Positions 42,626 through 56,464 are shown, counted from the stretch's first letter. The stretch is 64,000 nucleotides of DNA from Kineosporia succinea (GCF_030811555.1 NZ_JAUSQZ010000001.1:2353241-2417240), one strand, 5' to 3'. Made by a program: numbers and translations. The notes: generated by a model from the sequence alone, not told the origin.

Positions 42626-43480
42626 ATGGACGACATGCAGCGTGACGAGCTCGCCGACTTCCTGCGCCGCCGACGCGAGGCGATCCGCCCGGCCGAGGTG
42701 GGCATCGCCGACGGCCCGCGCCGCCGCACCAACGGGCTGCGCCGGGAGGAGGTGGCCATGCTCGCCGGGATGTCGGTCGACTACGTGGTGCGCCTCGAGC
42801 AGGGGCGCAGCAGTCAGCCGTCGACGCAGCTGCTCGCCTCGCTGGCCCGGGCCCTGCGCCTGACCGACGACGAACGCGACCACCTCTTTCACCTGGCCGG
42901 GCACCAGCCGCCGGCCTCGGAGGGGCACTCCCAGCTGGCCCGGGCCGGTCTGGTGCGAATGCTCGACCTGCTGGAGGGGGCCTCCGCGATGGTCATCTCC
43001 GACCTCGGCGTGGTGCTGGCCCAGAACCGCCTGTCCGTGCTGGTGGCCGGGGAGCTGACCCGGGCGGGCGGTGACCGCCGCTACCTCATTCACCGCTTCT
43101 TCACCGAGGCCAACGACTGGGGTGAACAGCTGCCGGAAGAACGTGAGCACCAGGCCCGGCAGCTGGTGGCCGACCTGCGGGCGGTCTACGGGCGGCGATC
43201 CGACGATCCGGAGGTGATCGGTCTGGTGGCGCGGCTCCAGGAGGACAGCGCCGAGTTCCGGGGTCTGTGGGCCGATCACGAGGTGAAGGTGCGGCGTGCC
43301 GACCGGAAGACGCTGGTGCACGCACGGGTCGGCCGGCTGCTGATGGACTGCGAGACCCTGGTCACGCCCGACCTGCGTCAGCAGTTGCTCGTGCTCACCC
43401 CGGCCGATGCGCAGACCCGCGAGAAGCTCGATCTGCTGCGGGTTCTCGGCACCCAGGAGTTCACGCCCGGCGTACGCTGA
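42626..43480 (+). CDS. XRE-family regulator with MmyB-type ligand domain
   Basis: The 284-residue protein has an N-terminal helix-turn-helix (about 10-75; R-R-T-N-G-L-R-R-E-E-V-A-M-L-A-G-M-S, then Y-V-V-R-L-E-Q-G-R). A C-terminal PAS-like MmyB domain (about 105-270) binds fatty acids in homologues. Divergence from the aldo/keto reductase gene is a common regulator-target layout. It overlaps the convergent MFS gene by 20 bp. Confidence 0.92.
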   Translation: MDDMQRDELADFLRRRREAIRPAEVGIADGPRRRTNGLRREEVAMLAGMSVDYVVRLEQGRSSQPSTQLLASLARALRLTDDERDHLFHLAGHQPPASEGHSQLARAGLVRMLDLLEGASAMVISDLGVVLAQNRLSVLVAGELTRAGGDRRYLIHRFFTEANDWGEQLPEEREHQARQLVADLRAVYGRRSDDPEVIGLVARLQEDSAEFRGLWADHEVKVRRADRKTLVHARVGRLLMDCETLVTPDLRQQLLVLTPADAQTREKLDLLRVLGTQEFTPGVR

Positions 43481-44687
43481 CGTGTCGGTCGCGGCTGGCC
43501 AGCAGACCGGCCACCAGCTGCACCACGAGCAGGACGCCGAGGGCTGCGATCGGCAGGGCCCACTCACCGGAAACCGAGTGCAGGTAGCCGATTCCGAGCG
43601 GTCCGAGGCCGGCGAAGAGGTAGCCGATGCCCTGCGCCATGGTGGAGACGTGCCCGGTGTGAGCGGCGTCGGGCGAGCGCCAGACGATGTAGGTGAGGGC
43701 CAGGCTGATCGAGGCGCCCTGGCCGAGGCCGAGCAGACTCATCCACAGGTAGGCGCCGGCGGTGGGGGCGAGAGCCAGGCCGGCGTAGCCCGCGCCGGTC
43801 AGGACGACGGCGATGACGATCGGGAGTCCGGCCGGGCGCATCGTGCGGGCCAGGGTGGGGGTGAACAGCGACGCGGCGATGCCCGGGAAGGCCGAGAACG
43901 ACAGCAGCCAGCCGGCCGTGTGGGCGTCCATGCCGTTATCGGTGAGCAGGGTGGGGATCCAGGTCAGCGTGGCGTAGTAGCTCATGCTCTGGGTGCCCAT
44001 CAGCACGGTCACGGCCAGGGCGACGGGGTCGGTCAGGATGGCTGAGAAGCGGGGTGCGTTCGTGCTTTTGGACGCGTCGGGGCTCGCCTCGGGTCGGTGG
44101 TTGCGGAACTGCGGGGTCCACAGCAGCACGGCCAGCACCGCGGGGATCGCCCAGAGTCCCAGGGCCACGCGCCATTCGCCGCCGACGACGGGAAGCAGGG
44201 GCGAGGTCAGGCCGGAGGCCAGGGCCGCGCCGATGAACAGCGTGGTGGAGTAGAGGCCCATCATCAGCCCGGCGCGGTGCGAGAAGTCGCGTTTGATGGC
44301 GGCGGGCATGGCGACGTTGGCGATCGCGATGGCCGCGCCCACCACCACGGTGCCGGCGAAGAGCGCGGCCAGGTCCGGGTAGAGCCGGAGCAGCAGCCCG
44401 GCCACGAGCGCGACCATGGCCGCGCCGAGCAGCCGGTGCAGGCCGAACCGCCTGGTCAGGCCGGGGGTGAGAAAGGCGAAGGCACCGAACGCCACGACCG
44501 GGATGGTGGTCAGCAGGCTCGCGGCGGTGTCGGTGATGCCCAGGTCGTTCCGGATGTCGCCGAGCACCGGCCCGATCGAGGCGACGCCGATGCGGAGGTT
44601 GAGCCCGATCAGCAGCAACCCGAGCGCCAGGAGAGCGGACTTCGTCCGTCGCTGGTCGGTTTTCGGTCGTTCCGGCGCGGTGGCCAT
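43461..44687 (-). CDS. CynX/NimT-family MFS transporter
   Basis: The 408-residue protein has 12 predicted membrane helices. G-L-N-L-R-I-G-V-A-S-I-G-P near 28-40 is the signature of CynX-type (cyanate/2-nitroimidazole) transporters. Substrate is not predictable. It diverges from an AraC gene, the usual local regulator for this family. Confidence 0.92.
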   Translation of the reverse strand: MATAPERPKTDQRRTKSALLALGLLLIGLNLRIGVASIGPVLGDIRNDLGITDTAASLLTTIPVVAFGAFAFLTPGLTRRFGLHRLLGAAMVALVAGLLLRLYPDLAALFAGTVVVGAAIAIANVAMPAAIKRDFSHRAGLMMGLYSTTLFIGAALASGLTSPLLPVVGGEWRVALGLWAIPAVLAVLLWTPQFRNHRPEASPDASKSTNAPRFSAILTDPVALAVTVLMGTQSMSYYATLTWIPTLLTDNGMDAHTAGWLLSFSAFPGIAASLFTPTLARTMRPAGLPIVIAVVLTGAGYAGLALAPTAGAYLWMSLLGLGQGASISLALTYIVWRSPDAAHTGHVSTMAQGIGYLFAGLGPLGIGYLHSVSGEWALPIAALGVLLVVQLVAGLLASRDRHVSVRRA

Positions 44688-44764
44688 CAGATTCGTCCTT
44701 GCTGTTGCGGGGATGCCCCCAGTTCACCGCCCGTCATTGCCGCAGGCAACCGATAAACTGACGC

Positions 44765-45535
44765 GTGATGCCCGAAACCCGCCATCATTGTGCTCAGCCG
44801 GAGCAGACGCTTCTGCTCGGCCACGCCGAGCGCACCGCCGAGCACGCCCATACGCGAGGTCATCTCGTGTACCCGGCCACGGGCGTCCTCTCGCTGGTGA
44901 CCGCCACCGGCAGCTGGATCGCCCCACCCAACCGGGTCGTCTGGATCCCGGGCGGGGCCGGACATCAGCACCGGGCCCACGGCGTCACCGACATGCGGGT
45001 GGTCTTCCTGTCGTCGGAGCTGGCCGAGCCCCTGCCCACACGCCCCGCCGTGCTCGTGGTCACGCCTCTGGCCCGGGCGGCTCTTCTGGCCCTGACCAGC
45101 AGCGATCAGCGCAGCCCGGCGGCGGTGGACCGACTGCGCCACGTTGTGGTCGACGACCTGTCGGTGGCCCCGGAGCAGCCGCTGCACCTGCCCGAACCCC
45201 GCGACGACCGGCTCCGCGCGGTGGCCCGGCGGGTGGCCGACGACCTGACCGGATCGGCCACCCTGGCGGAGCTGGGCCGTGAGGTGGGAGCGGCCGAACG
45301 CACTCTGAGCCGGCTCTTCCATGCCGAGACCGGTATGGGTTTCCGGCAGTGGCGCACCCAGCTGCGCGTTCACCGGGCGCTGTTGCTGCTCTCCGACGGG
45401 ATGCCGGTGATCGACGTGGCGGCGGCCTGCGGCTGGGCGAACCCGAGTGCGTTCATCGAGGCGTTCACGCTGTTGGTCGGGCAGAGTCCGGGGCGGTATC
45501 AGCGCTCGTCGCGTCTTTCGCCTTCGGACGGCTGA
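44765..45535 (+). CDS. AraC-family transcriptional regulator
   Basis: The 256-residue protein has a cupin-type sensor half (about 20-110; H-A-H-T-R-G, W-I-P-G-G-A-G-H) and a double helix-turn-helix (about 160-250; L-A-E-L-G-R-E-V-G-A-A-E-R-T-L-S-R-L-F and A-A-A-C-G-W-A-N-P-S-A-F-I-E-A-F). Position suggests control of the divergent CynX-type gene. GTG 44765 or ATG 44768 is the start. Its end overlaps the convergent MFS gene by 71 bp. Confidence 0.93.
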   Translation: MMPETRHHCAQPEQTLLLGHAERTAEHAHTRGHLVYPATGVLSLVTATGSWIAPPNRVVWIPGGAGHQHRAHGVTDMRVVFLSSELAEPLPTRPAVLVVTPLARAALLALTSSDQRSPAAVDRLRHVVVDDLSVAPEQPLHLPEPRDDRLRAVARRVADDLTGSATLAELGREVGAAERTLSRLFHAETGMGFRQWRTQLRVHRALLLLSDGMPVIDVAAACGWANPSAFIEAFTLLVGQSPGRYQRSSRLSPSDG

Positions 45536-46658
45536 GCGAGGCCAGCACCGCCCCGATCGCCAGCACCACGGCGAGAGCCGCGTAGCCGAACGTGAGGGTG
45601 GTCGCCGCGGCGACGGCGGCCACGAAGAGGGGACCACCCGCGTCCCCCATTTCGCGCCCCAGTTCGGCGGAGCCCATGGTCTGCCCCATGCGCTCCTCGG
45701 AGGTGGAGGCGGCGAGGGCCGAAAAGCCCAGCGGCGTGATGATTCCGGTGCCGATGCCGATGAGCACACCGGCGAGGAGCACGCCGGTCAGGCCCGGCAG
45801 CGTCGCGGCGGCCATACCGATGGCGGTGGCGAAAAGGCCTGTCAGAAGGCCGGTTCTGATGGTGAGACGCCCCTGGTCGAGAGCCCGGCCGGTTCTCGGC
45901 TGCACGAAGGCGGCCGCGGCGGCGAGCACGGAGACGGCCGCACCGGTGGCGATCGTGCCGAGGCCGGCCGCGGCGCCGGAGACGGGCAGGAAGCCAACGC
46001 CGACGGAGAGGGCGGCGGTGGCTGCGGCGAGTGCGGCGGTCGGGCCCAGGAATGAGCGGTCGGAGAGACGACGAGCCAGGTCAGCGACGGTTTGGCGCTG
46101 GCGGGGCAGGGGTGGGACCTCGGGGACGGCGGCCCAGGCCCAGACCGCGACGACGGCGCCGCAGAGCATCATCACGGTGAACAGCAGGCGCAGGCCGCCG
46201 GCCCAGACGAGCACACCGCCGAGCAGGGGGCCGAGGGTGTAGCCGATGGACTTGTAGAAGCCGTAGCTGCCGAACGCCCGGCCGCGCCTGGCCGCCGGGT
46301 TGAGCCGTGCGACCAGGGCCGAGGCGGAGGGGGAGAAGGCCGAGGCGGCGGCGCCCTGGCCGAGGCGCGCGGCCCAGAGCCAGCCCGAGCTGTCGGCCAC
46401 GACGTACAGGGCGGAGGCGGCGGCGAACGCGACGAGGCCGCCCAGCAGAACGGGTTTGGCTCCGATCCGGTCGGAGAGGGTGCCGAAGACCGGTTTGAGG
46501 ATGACCTCGGCCCCGTCGTACAGCGCGAGCAGGGCCCCGAGCACGAGCAGTGAGCTGACGGCGTCGTCGGAGAAGCCACCGAGGTTGGCGGCGATGCCGT
46601 GGGCGCCGAAGGCGGTGGTGAATCCCGCGGCGTACAGAGGCCACATCGACCGGCTCAC
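45465..46658 (-). CDS. MFS efflux transporter
   Basis: The 397-residue protein has 12 hydrophobic helices. G-T-L-S-D-R-I-G-A-K-P-V-L-L-G-G near 58-73 is the MFS loop 2-3 motif A, and R-L-G-Q-G-A-A near 95 is also typical of drug:H+ antiporters. The GTG start overlaps the stop of the upstream ChrB-like gene (GTGA), so the two are coupled. A role in export of a toxic compound sensed or handled by that protein is possible. Confidence 0.9.
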   Translation of the reverse strand: MSRSMWPLYAAGFTTAFGAHGIAANLGGFSDDAVSSLLVLGALLALYDGAEVILKPVFGTLSDRIGAKPVLLGGLVAFAAASALYVVADSSGWLWAARLGQGAAASAFSPSASALVARLNPAARRGRAFGSYGFYKSIGYTLGPLLGGVLVWAGGLRLLFTVMMLCGAVVAVWAWAAVPEVPPLPRQRQTVADLARRLSDRSFLGPTAALAAATAALSVGVGFLPVSGAAAGLGTIATGAAVSVLAAAAAFVQPRTGRALDQGRLTIRTGLLTGLFATAIGMAAATLPGLTGVLLAGVLIGIGTGIITPLGFSALAASTSEERMGQTMGSAELGREMGDAGGPLFVAAVAAATTLTFGYAALAVVLAIGAVLASLSRPKAKDATSADTAPDSARPTA

Positions 46659-47200
46659 AGAGCATCTCCGTCGTTGCTGTGCAGGGCCTTGAACACGCGT
46701 TCGGCGTAGCGCTCGCAGTCGGTGGCACACTGCTTGAGCCGTTCCGCGGCTTCGGGTGCCTCGGGGGCGCCGAACACGTCGCGGGCGGTGATGTCGCGGT
46801 GCCAGCGGCGGAGCCGTTCCAGGCTCTGTTCCTCTTCTTCCAGCTCGGCCAGGGTGAACTTGGCGATGCGGATCTCCTTGGCGATCTCCGCCTCGAACTT
46901 GTGGCAGTCGGCGAGGAACTCGAACCACTCGGCGGAGCGGGCCTCGGTGAAAAGCTTCTCCAGGTGCTCGGTGTCGCCCGCGGTGCGCCCGCTGGCCTGC
47001 AGCGTGACGGCCTGCCCGCCGGCGGCCTCGGCCAGCTCCACGGCCTGGCCGACGCCCCTCATGAACGCAGGGACGTCGGGTGCGGCCCAGACTCCCTGCC
47101 CCAGCGAGAGCACGCCGGCCTTGCGGAGCTCACGCCACACCGCCACGCGGTGACGTGACGGCTCGGCGGGGACCTTGATCAGGAGTATCAACCACGTCAC
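46655..47200 (-). CDS. ChrB N-terminal-domain-like protein
   Basis: The 181-residue protein matches the N-terminal domain of the chromate-resistance regulator ChrB (W-L-I-L-L-I-K-V-P-A-E-P-S-R-H-R-V-A-V-W-R-E-L-R-K-x-G). A charged coiled-coil region follows. The ChrB C-terminal domain is missing, which is common in actinomycete homologues paired with an MFS gene. A link to chromate is not shown. GTG start. Confidence 0.82.
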   Translation of the reverse strand: MTWLILLIKVPAEPSRHRVAVWRELRKAGVLSLGQGVWAAPDVPAFMRGVGQAVELAEAAGGQAVTLQASGRTAGDTEHLEKLFTEARSAEWFEFLADCHKFEAEIAKEIRIAKFTLAELEEEEQSLERLRRWHRDITARDVFGAPEAPEAAERLKQCATDCERYAERVFKALHSNDGDAL

Positions 47201-47335
47201 TTAATCGAATGTAGCAGGCGTTACTTCATCGATCGTGACACTCACGACGCAGGCTGGTCTGCGGTGGCGTGGAGGTGACATCCGCGGATCCTCACCGGTT
47301 GCCGCGCTCTCCGCCCCGGTGCTCCCCGCCTCGGG
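47201..47335. other. Start of a 730-bp gene-free region
   Basis: From 47201 to the tRNA-Ile gene no convincing gene is present. This first part must contain the ChrB-like promoter. The rest is repeat arrays, the palindrome and hairpins listed separately. Confidence 0.4.
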
Positions 47336-47485
47336 CACTCTCCGCCTTGGCACTCTCCGCCTTGGCACTCTCCGCCTTGGCACTCTCCGCCTTGGCACTC
47401 CCCACCCCGGCACTCCCCACCCCGGCACTCCCCACCCCGGCACTCCCCACCCCGGCACTCCCCACCCCGGCACTCCCCGCCCCGA
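47336..47485. repeat. 15-bp tandem repeat array, 10 copies of two types
   Basis: Four units of CACTCTCCGCCTTGG are followed by five units of CACTCCCCACCCCGG and one variant. The abrupt switch between two homogenised unit types suggests separate expansion events. The 3n period keeps frames open on both strands, but the predicted peptides are pure repeats and I do not call genes. Confidence 0.93.
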
Positions 47486-47540
47486 TGCTCCCCGGCCTCG
47501 GTACTTCCCGCCCCGGCGCCCGGCCTCCGGTCGATCGCAA

Positions 47541-47580
47541 GTGCGGTGCTTTCGATTATCGATAATCGAAAGCACCGCAC
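47541..47580. repeat. Palindromic element, copy 3 (40-bp perfect palindrome)
   Basis: It has the same 28-bp core as copies 1 and 2, extended by a further 6 bp of self-complementary sequence on each side (GTGCGG / CCGCAC). It lies between two repeat arrays and 350 bp beyond the 3' end of tRNA-Ile. Confidence 0.94.
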
Positions 47581-47605
47581 CTCAAACTCTTGCGGCACCG
47601 GGGCC

Positions 47606-47750
47606 GGACTGCCACGGGGGCTGGTTTGCCAGCGGGAGGGCTGGTTGCCACCGGGAGGGCCGGCCTGCCGCGGGGGAGCAGGACTGCCGCGGGGGAGCAG
47701 GACTGCCACCGCGAGGGATGGACTGCCAACGGGCGGGCTGGACCGTCGCC
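47606..47750. repeat. Imperfect repeat array with units of about 19-20 bp
   Basis: About seven degenerate copies of a GGACTGCCGCGGGGGAGCA-like unit follow the palindrome; two in the middle are nearly identical. Confidence 0.7.
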
Positions 47751-47830
47751 GAGATGCTGAACCCATCGCCAGGGCATCTGTCGGCCCAGGGGCCAGGCGA
47801 GATCGCCGGGTAGGGACGGCAACTGGAAAC

Positions 47831-47864
47831 TGCGGGTGTCCCTACGGTTTGTAGGACACCCGCA
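47831..47864. terminator. Hairpin, possible terminator
   Basis: Arms at 47831-47841 and 47854-47864 pair (TGCGGGTGTCC with GGACACCCGCA). It lies 23 bp from the tRNA-Ile terminator and could be a second terminator; no gene on the plus strand feeds it. Confidence 0.45.
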
Positions 47865-47886
47865 GGGACGCTGTATGTCAAAACGT

Positions 47887-47925
47887 CGAAACCCCAGCCA
47901 GACTGGTGTCTGAGCTGGGGTTTCG
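47887..47925 (-). terminator. Terminator of tRNA-Ile
   Basis: A 12-bp stem (47887-47898 with 47914-47925) lies 5 bp past the tRNA 3' end on its strand. Confidence 0.8.
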
Positions 47926-47930
47926 TTCGG

Positions 47931-48004
47931 TGGGCCTAAGTGGACTTGAACCACTGACCTCTTCCTTATCAGGGAAGCGCTCTAACCAACTGAGCTATAG
48001 GCCC
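47931..48004 (-). tRNA. tRNA-Ile (anticodon GAT)
   Basis: The 74-nt cloverleaf on the minus strand has a GGGCCTA/TAGGCCC acceptor, GAT in the CTGATAA anticodon loop, a T loop TTCAAGT and discriminator A. It follows the gyrA-DUF3566 genes as expected in actinobacteria. Confidence 0.97.
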
Positions 48005-48091
48005 GAACCGCGAGTCCTTCGCCGTGGCGACGACCGCTCGTAGAGATTACCGTACGGGGCCCGGTCTTCCCAAACCGGGCCCCGGTCGGTA

Positions 48092-49228
48092 TCAGTCGTC
48101 GGACAGCGTGACGCGCACGCCACCGACAAGACCGGAGCTGAGGTTGTACAGCAGCACCGACACGGTGGAGAGCGCGGTCAGGATGAACGCGTTCACCGCG
48201 CCGAGCACGATGCTGATCGACAGCACCTTGCCGAAGCCGATGTAGTCGTACAGGTCGAACTTCTCGCTGGACTGGTCGAGACCCAGCGTGTTGAGCAGCT
48301 CGTTGAGCGAGTCGAACACGCCCATCGCGCTCAGCACCATCCACAGCACCGACACGGCGATCACCAGGGCGATCGCGGCGGCGACGGACAGCAGGAACGA
48401 CACCTTCAGCGCCGACCAGACGTCGATGCTCGCGACCGTCAGACGGGCGACGCGGGGCGCCTCACCGTCGGCGGCGGCAGGGGCCACGTCGGACGAGCTG
48501 CCCTCGTTCCAGTTCTCCGTGCCGCCCGGGCGGGGCTGCGTCATCGGACGCTGGCCGGAGGAGGAGGGACGCGGGGTGTTGCCCACCGGGCGAGCGGCGG
48601 ACGGGGCGGACGCACCGGCCGACGGGCGCAGGCCCGGCTGACCGGCCTGCCCCGAGGCCGAACCCGGGTTGTTCGACGCCGGACGGGCCGGGGCGCTCGA
48701 GCGGGCTGCGCCGCCGCTGGCCACGGCACGAGCGGCAGCCGACTCGGCGGGGGAGGAGCTGCCCGACTTGCCGGGCGGCGGGGCCACCGGGCGGGTCGCG
48801 TCACCCGAGGTCGACGGGCGGCTGCCCGGCTGCCCCGACGACGGCCCACCGGCCGGACGCTTCGCACCGGGAGCGGGCGCGGCGCTGGGACGACCCTGCG
48901 CGCTGCTCGTCCCCGGCCGCGACGGCGTGCTGCCGGGCTGGTTGTTCTGCGGCCGCGCCGGCGCCGAGCCGGACTGGCCGGGGCGGGAGGGGGTGCCGCT
49001 CACCGCGCGGGGAGCAGCGTTGGACGAACCGGACGAGGCACCACCGTTGTTCGCCGGACGCGCGGGACCGCCACCTGCGGCGGGCCGTCCCTTCGCCGGA
49101 CCTCCGGAGGACGAGGGCTTGCCCCCGCCGGAGACGCTTGGCGATGCATCGGTCGTCATCGGAGATGCTCCCCCACCCGGTTTCGGTGCTGACGTGCTCG
49201 CCGGTCGGTCTTCCTTCTCCGGACTCAC
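48092..49228 (-). CDS. DUF3566 membrane protein with long disordered N-terminus
   Basis: The 378-residue protein has a disordered Pro/Ser/Ala/Gly/Arg-rich stretch (about 1-255) and a C-terminal DUF3566 domain with two transmembrane helices (about 278-305 and 340-370). V-A-R-L-T-V-A-S-I-D-V-W-S-A-L-K-V-S-F-L-L starts the domain. DUF3566 genes lie right after gyrA across actinobacteria; the mycobacterial homologue has been linked to envelope or division processes, but function is not settled. GGAGG precedes the GTG. Confidence 0.92.
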   Translation of the reverse strand: MSPEKEDRPASTSAPKPGGGASPMTTDASPSVSGGGKPSSSGGPAKGRPAAGGGPARPANNGGASSGSSNAAPRAVSGTPSRPGQSGSAPARPQNNQPGSTPSRPGTSSAQGRPSAAPAPGAKRPAGGPSSGQPGSRPSTSGDATRPVAPPPGKSGSSSPAESAAARAVASGGAARSSAPARPASNNPGSASGQAGQPGLRPSAGASAPSAARPVGNTPRPSSSGQRPMTQPRPGGTENWNEGSSSDVAPAAADGEAPRVARLTVASIDVWSALKVSFLLSVAAAIALVIAVSVLWMVLSAMGVFDSLNELLNTLGLDQSSEKFDLYDYIGFGKVLSISIVLGAVNAFILTALSTVSVLLYNLSSGLVGGVRVTLSDD

Positions 49229-49435
49229 GTCTCACCTCCACGCTCAGCAGCCGGCGGTACACGCCGTCAGAAATTCGGTCAGATGAATGATCGGCTATGC
49301 CGAACGTGGGCACGAACCACACCCGTTTCGGCCGATCCTAGCGCTCCACACCCGGTGTCCCGACCCTACGGCATGTCACTCCGGCCGTCTCGTGAGTCAT
49401 CTGTTACCCACGTGACGGCCGGACGTGGCAACCGA

Positions 49436-52057
<2,622 letters not shown>

Positions 52058-52110
52058 ATCGATCCTTTGTTTTCATCAGCGCCCTTGTGCAGCGCCATTT
52101 TTCGATTGAG

Positions 52111-52143
52111 GACGACGTGGGCACCTTCGGGGCCCACGTCGTC
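52111..52143 (-). terminator. Hairpin between gyrB and gyrA
   Basis: A 12-bp stem (52111-52122 with 52132-52143) begins 13 bp past the gyrB stop. It may attenuate or end gyrB transcription, implying a separate gyrA promoter in the remaining 50 bp. Confidence 0.7.
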
Positions 52144-52155
52144 TTTCGTTCGAAC

Positions 52156-54516
<2,361 letters not shown>

Positions 54517-55302
54517 TCACCCGTAGGTGTCGCCGGGGCCTTTCGAGCCGGGCGCGACCCGCGGGCCGTGCTTCCACGACGGGGCGGAGGGGCCACGCAC
54601 CACGATTCGGGTGACCGTGCCCTCGCCCACCTCGCGGGCGAGCAGGCCGAGGAGGTTCGCAGAGAGCAGGCGCACCTGGGTGGCCCAGGCCGAGGAGTCG
54701 GCGCCCACCGTGAGCACGCCCTCGACGAAACTGATGGGCTGGCAGTGGCCGGCGATGTCCGCCCCGACGATCTGGTCCCAGCGGCCGAGCACCCCACCGA
54801 CGGCCACCGTCTCGGTCCAGCCGCGCTCAGCGATCAGGCGCGCCATCACCGAGTTCACCCCCTGTGGATCACGCGCGTCCGGGTGCGCACCGGAGCGAGT
54901 ATTGGCTCCGGCCCGGCGTTCACGGGCGAGCGCGGCCGCCCCGATCCGGCCCGGGACACCGGGTTTTTCCCCACGGGCCTGCGCCGCCGCACGAGCTCGG
55001 CCCAGCGCTGCGCGCACCGCGTCGGCTCCATTGTCCACAGCCCCCTGTGGATTGTTTTTGGCGCTTTGACCTGCGACAACGCCTGCGGAACCGGGGGGCG
55101 GGAGGGGTACTCCGCGACTGTGTTCCACACCTGAACGAGGCTCGGTATCCACACGGTTATCCACAATGGGGACGGCGTGTCGCGCCCCTTCTTCCCCAGA
55201 AGACTCGGCGTTTCCCACAAGGTGTGGGGAAGTTGTGGATAAAGGCTGTTCTTTGTTCGTGGCCGAGTCGTTGCCGAAGCCTCTTGCGCTCCTACTGGAC
55301 AC
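54517..55302 (-). CDS. DUF721 / DciA-like protein
   Basis: The 261-residue protein has a long disordered N-terminus and a DUF721 domain at about 150-230 ([25 protein letters not shown]). DciA proteins load or support the replicative helicase. The gene lies between recF and gyrB as in other actinobacteria. The GTG overlaps the recF stop by 11 bp; a later start is possible because the first 90 residues are poorly structured. Confidence 0.85.
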   Translation of the reverse strand: MSSRSARGFGNDSATNKEQPLSTTSPHLVGNAESSGEEGARHAVPIVDNRVDTEPRSGVEHSRGVPLPPPGSAGVVAGQSAKNNPQGAVDNGADAVRAALGRARAAAQARGEKPGVPGRIGAAALARERRAGANTRSGAHPDARDPQGVNSVMARLIAERGWTETVAVGGVLGRWDQIVGADIAGHCQPISFVEGVLTVGADSSAWATQVRLLSANLLGLLAREVGEGTVTRIVVRGPSAPSWKHGPRVAPGSKGPGDTYG

Positions 55303-56464
55303 GTGTCACCGACCCCTTCACCACGTCCACGCGTCCACCCGACAGCGCCTTCGGGACGTCGTCGGCCACCGCCGCCGTGACCAGAACCTGCTCGGCACCC
55401 GCGACCATCTCGGCCAGGCGCTCGCGTCGGCCGGCGTCGAGCTCGGCGAACACGTCGTCGAGAATCAGCACCGGCTCGGCCGACTCGTCACCGTCACCGC
55501 GCAGCAGGTCGTAGGAACTCAGGCGCAGGGCGAGCGCGAACGACCACGACTCCCCGTGGCTCGCGTACCCCTTGGCGGGCAGACCCCCGAGGCTGAGCAG
55601 CAGGTCGTCGCGGTGCGGGCCGACCAGGCTGGTGCCGCGCTCGATCTCGGCGGTGCGCTGCTCCTCCATCGCCTTGAGCATCCGGTCACGCAGCACGTCC
55701 CGACCGGGCACCTCGATCTGCACAGGGGTGTCGGTGGGCGGGCCGCCGATGTCCTCGCCCAGCGAGCTGCGGTAGGTGAGAGTGGCGTTGCCCTGGCCCT
55801 GGCTGACCGACTCATAGGCGGCTGCGACCAGCGGAGTCAGGGCCCGTACCAGGTAGAGACGGCCGAAGAGCAGCTCGGCGCCGGCCGTGGCGAGGTGGGT
55901 GTTCCAGACCTCGAGCGTGTGCAGGTCGGTCTTCTCGTTGCGGAAGCGCCGGTTGCGGGCAGCGGTCTTCAGCAGGGCGTTGCGCTGCTTGAGCACCTTC
56001 TCGTAGTCCGAGCGCACCCCGGCGAACCGCGGTGCGCGCAGCACCAGCAGGTCGTCCATGAAGCGGCGCCGGCCGTCCGGGTCGCCCTTCACGATGGCCA
56101 GGTCCTCGGGGGCGAAGAGCACGGTGCGCAGCAGGCCGAGCGCTTCCCGGGCCCGGGTCACGGGTGAGCGGTTGATGCGCGCGCGGTTGCTGCCGCCGGG
56201 CACGATCTCCAGCTCCACCAGTGCTTTTCGCTCGTCGCGCTGGATCGCGGTGCGCACCACCGCCCGTTGCGCGCCCGCCCGCACGAGCGGCGCGTCCGAA
56301 CTGACACGGTGGCTGGAGTGCGACGCCACGTACCCGATCGCCTCGACCAGATTGGTCTTGCCCTGCCCGTTCGGCCCGACCAGCGCGGTCACGCCCGGCT
56401 CCAGCGGGAGCTCGGCGGTCTCGTAGGAACGGAAGTCGGCCAGCGAGACGTGGGTGACGTGCAT
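55292..56464 (-). CDS. recF: DNA replication and repair protein RecF
   Basis: The 390-residue SMC-like ATPase aids RecA loading at gaps. Walker A is G30-P-N-G-Q-G-K36-T. The ABC signature region [13 protein letters not shown] and Walker [12 protein letters not shown] near 335-345 are intact. ATG start in a standard dnaA-dnaN-gnd-recF order. Confidence 0.97.
   Translation of the reverse strand: MHVTHVSLADFRSYETAELPLEPGVTALVGPNGQGKTNLVEAIGYVASHSSHRVSSDAPLVRAGAQRAVVRTAIQRDERKALVELEIVPGGSNRARINRSPVTRAREALGLLRTVLFAPEDLAIVKGDPDGRRRFMDDLLVLRAPRFAGVRSDYEKVLKQRNALLKTAARNRRFRNEKTDLHTLEVWNTHLATAGAELLFGRLYLVRALTPLVAAAYESVSQGQGNATLTYRSSLGEDIGGPPTDTPVQIEVPGRDVLRDRMLKAMEEQRTAEIERGTSLVGPHRDDLLLSLGGLPAKGYASHGESWSFALALRLSSYDLLRGDGDESAEPVLILDDVFAELDAGRRERLAEMVAGAEQVLVTAAVADDVPKALSGGRVDVVKGSVTRVQ

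Noticed and set aside
46655-47200. Chromate resistance operon
   Set aside because: Only the ChrB N-terminal domain is present and no chrA transporter is linked; the partner is a general MFS gene.
47201-47575. Repeat-peptide protein from the 15-bp array (G-W-G-V-P or G-G-E-C units)
   Set aside because: Similar open frames exist on both strands because the period is a multiple of three; no ribosome site, no family.
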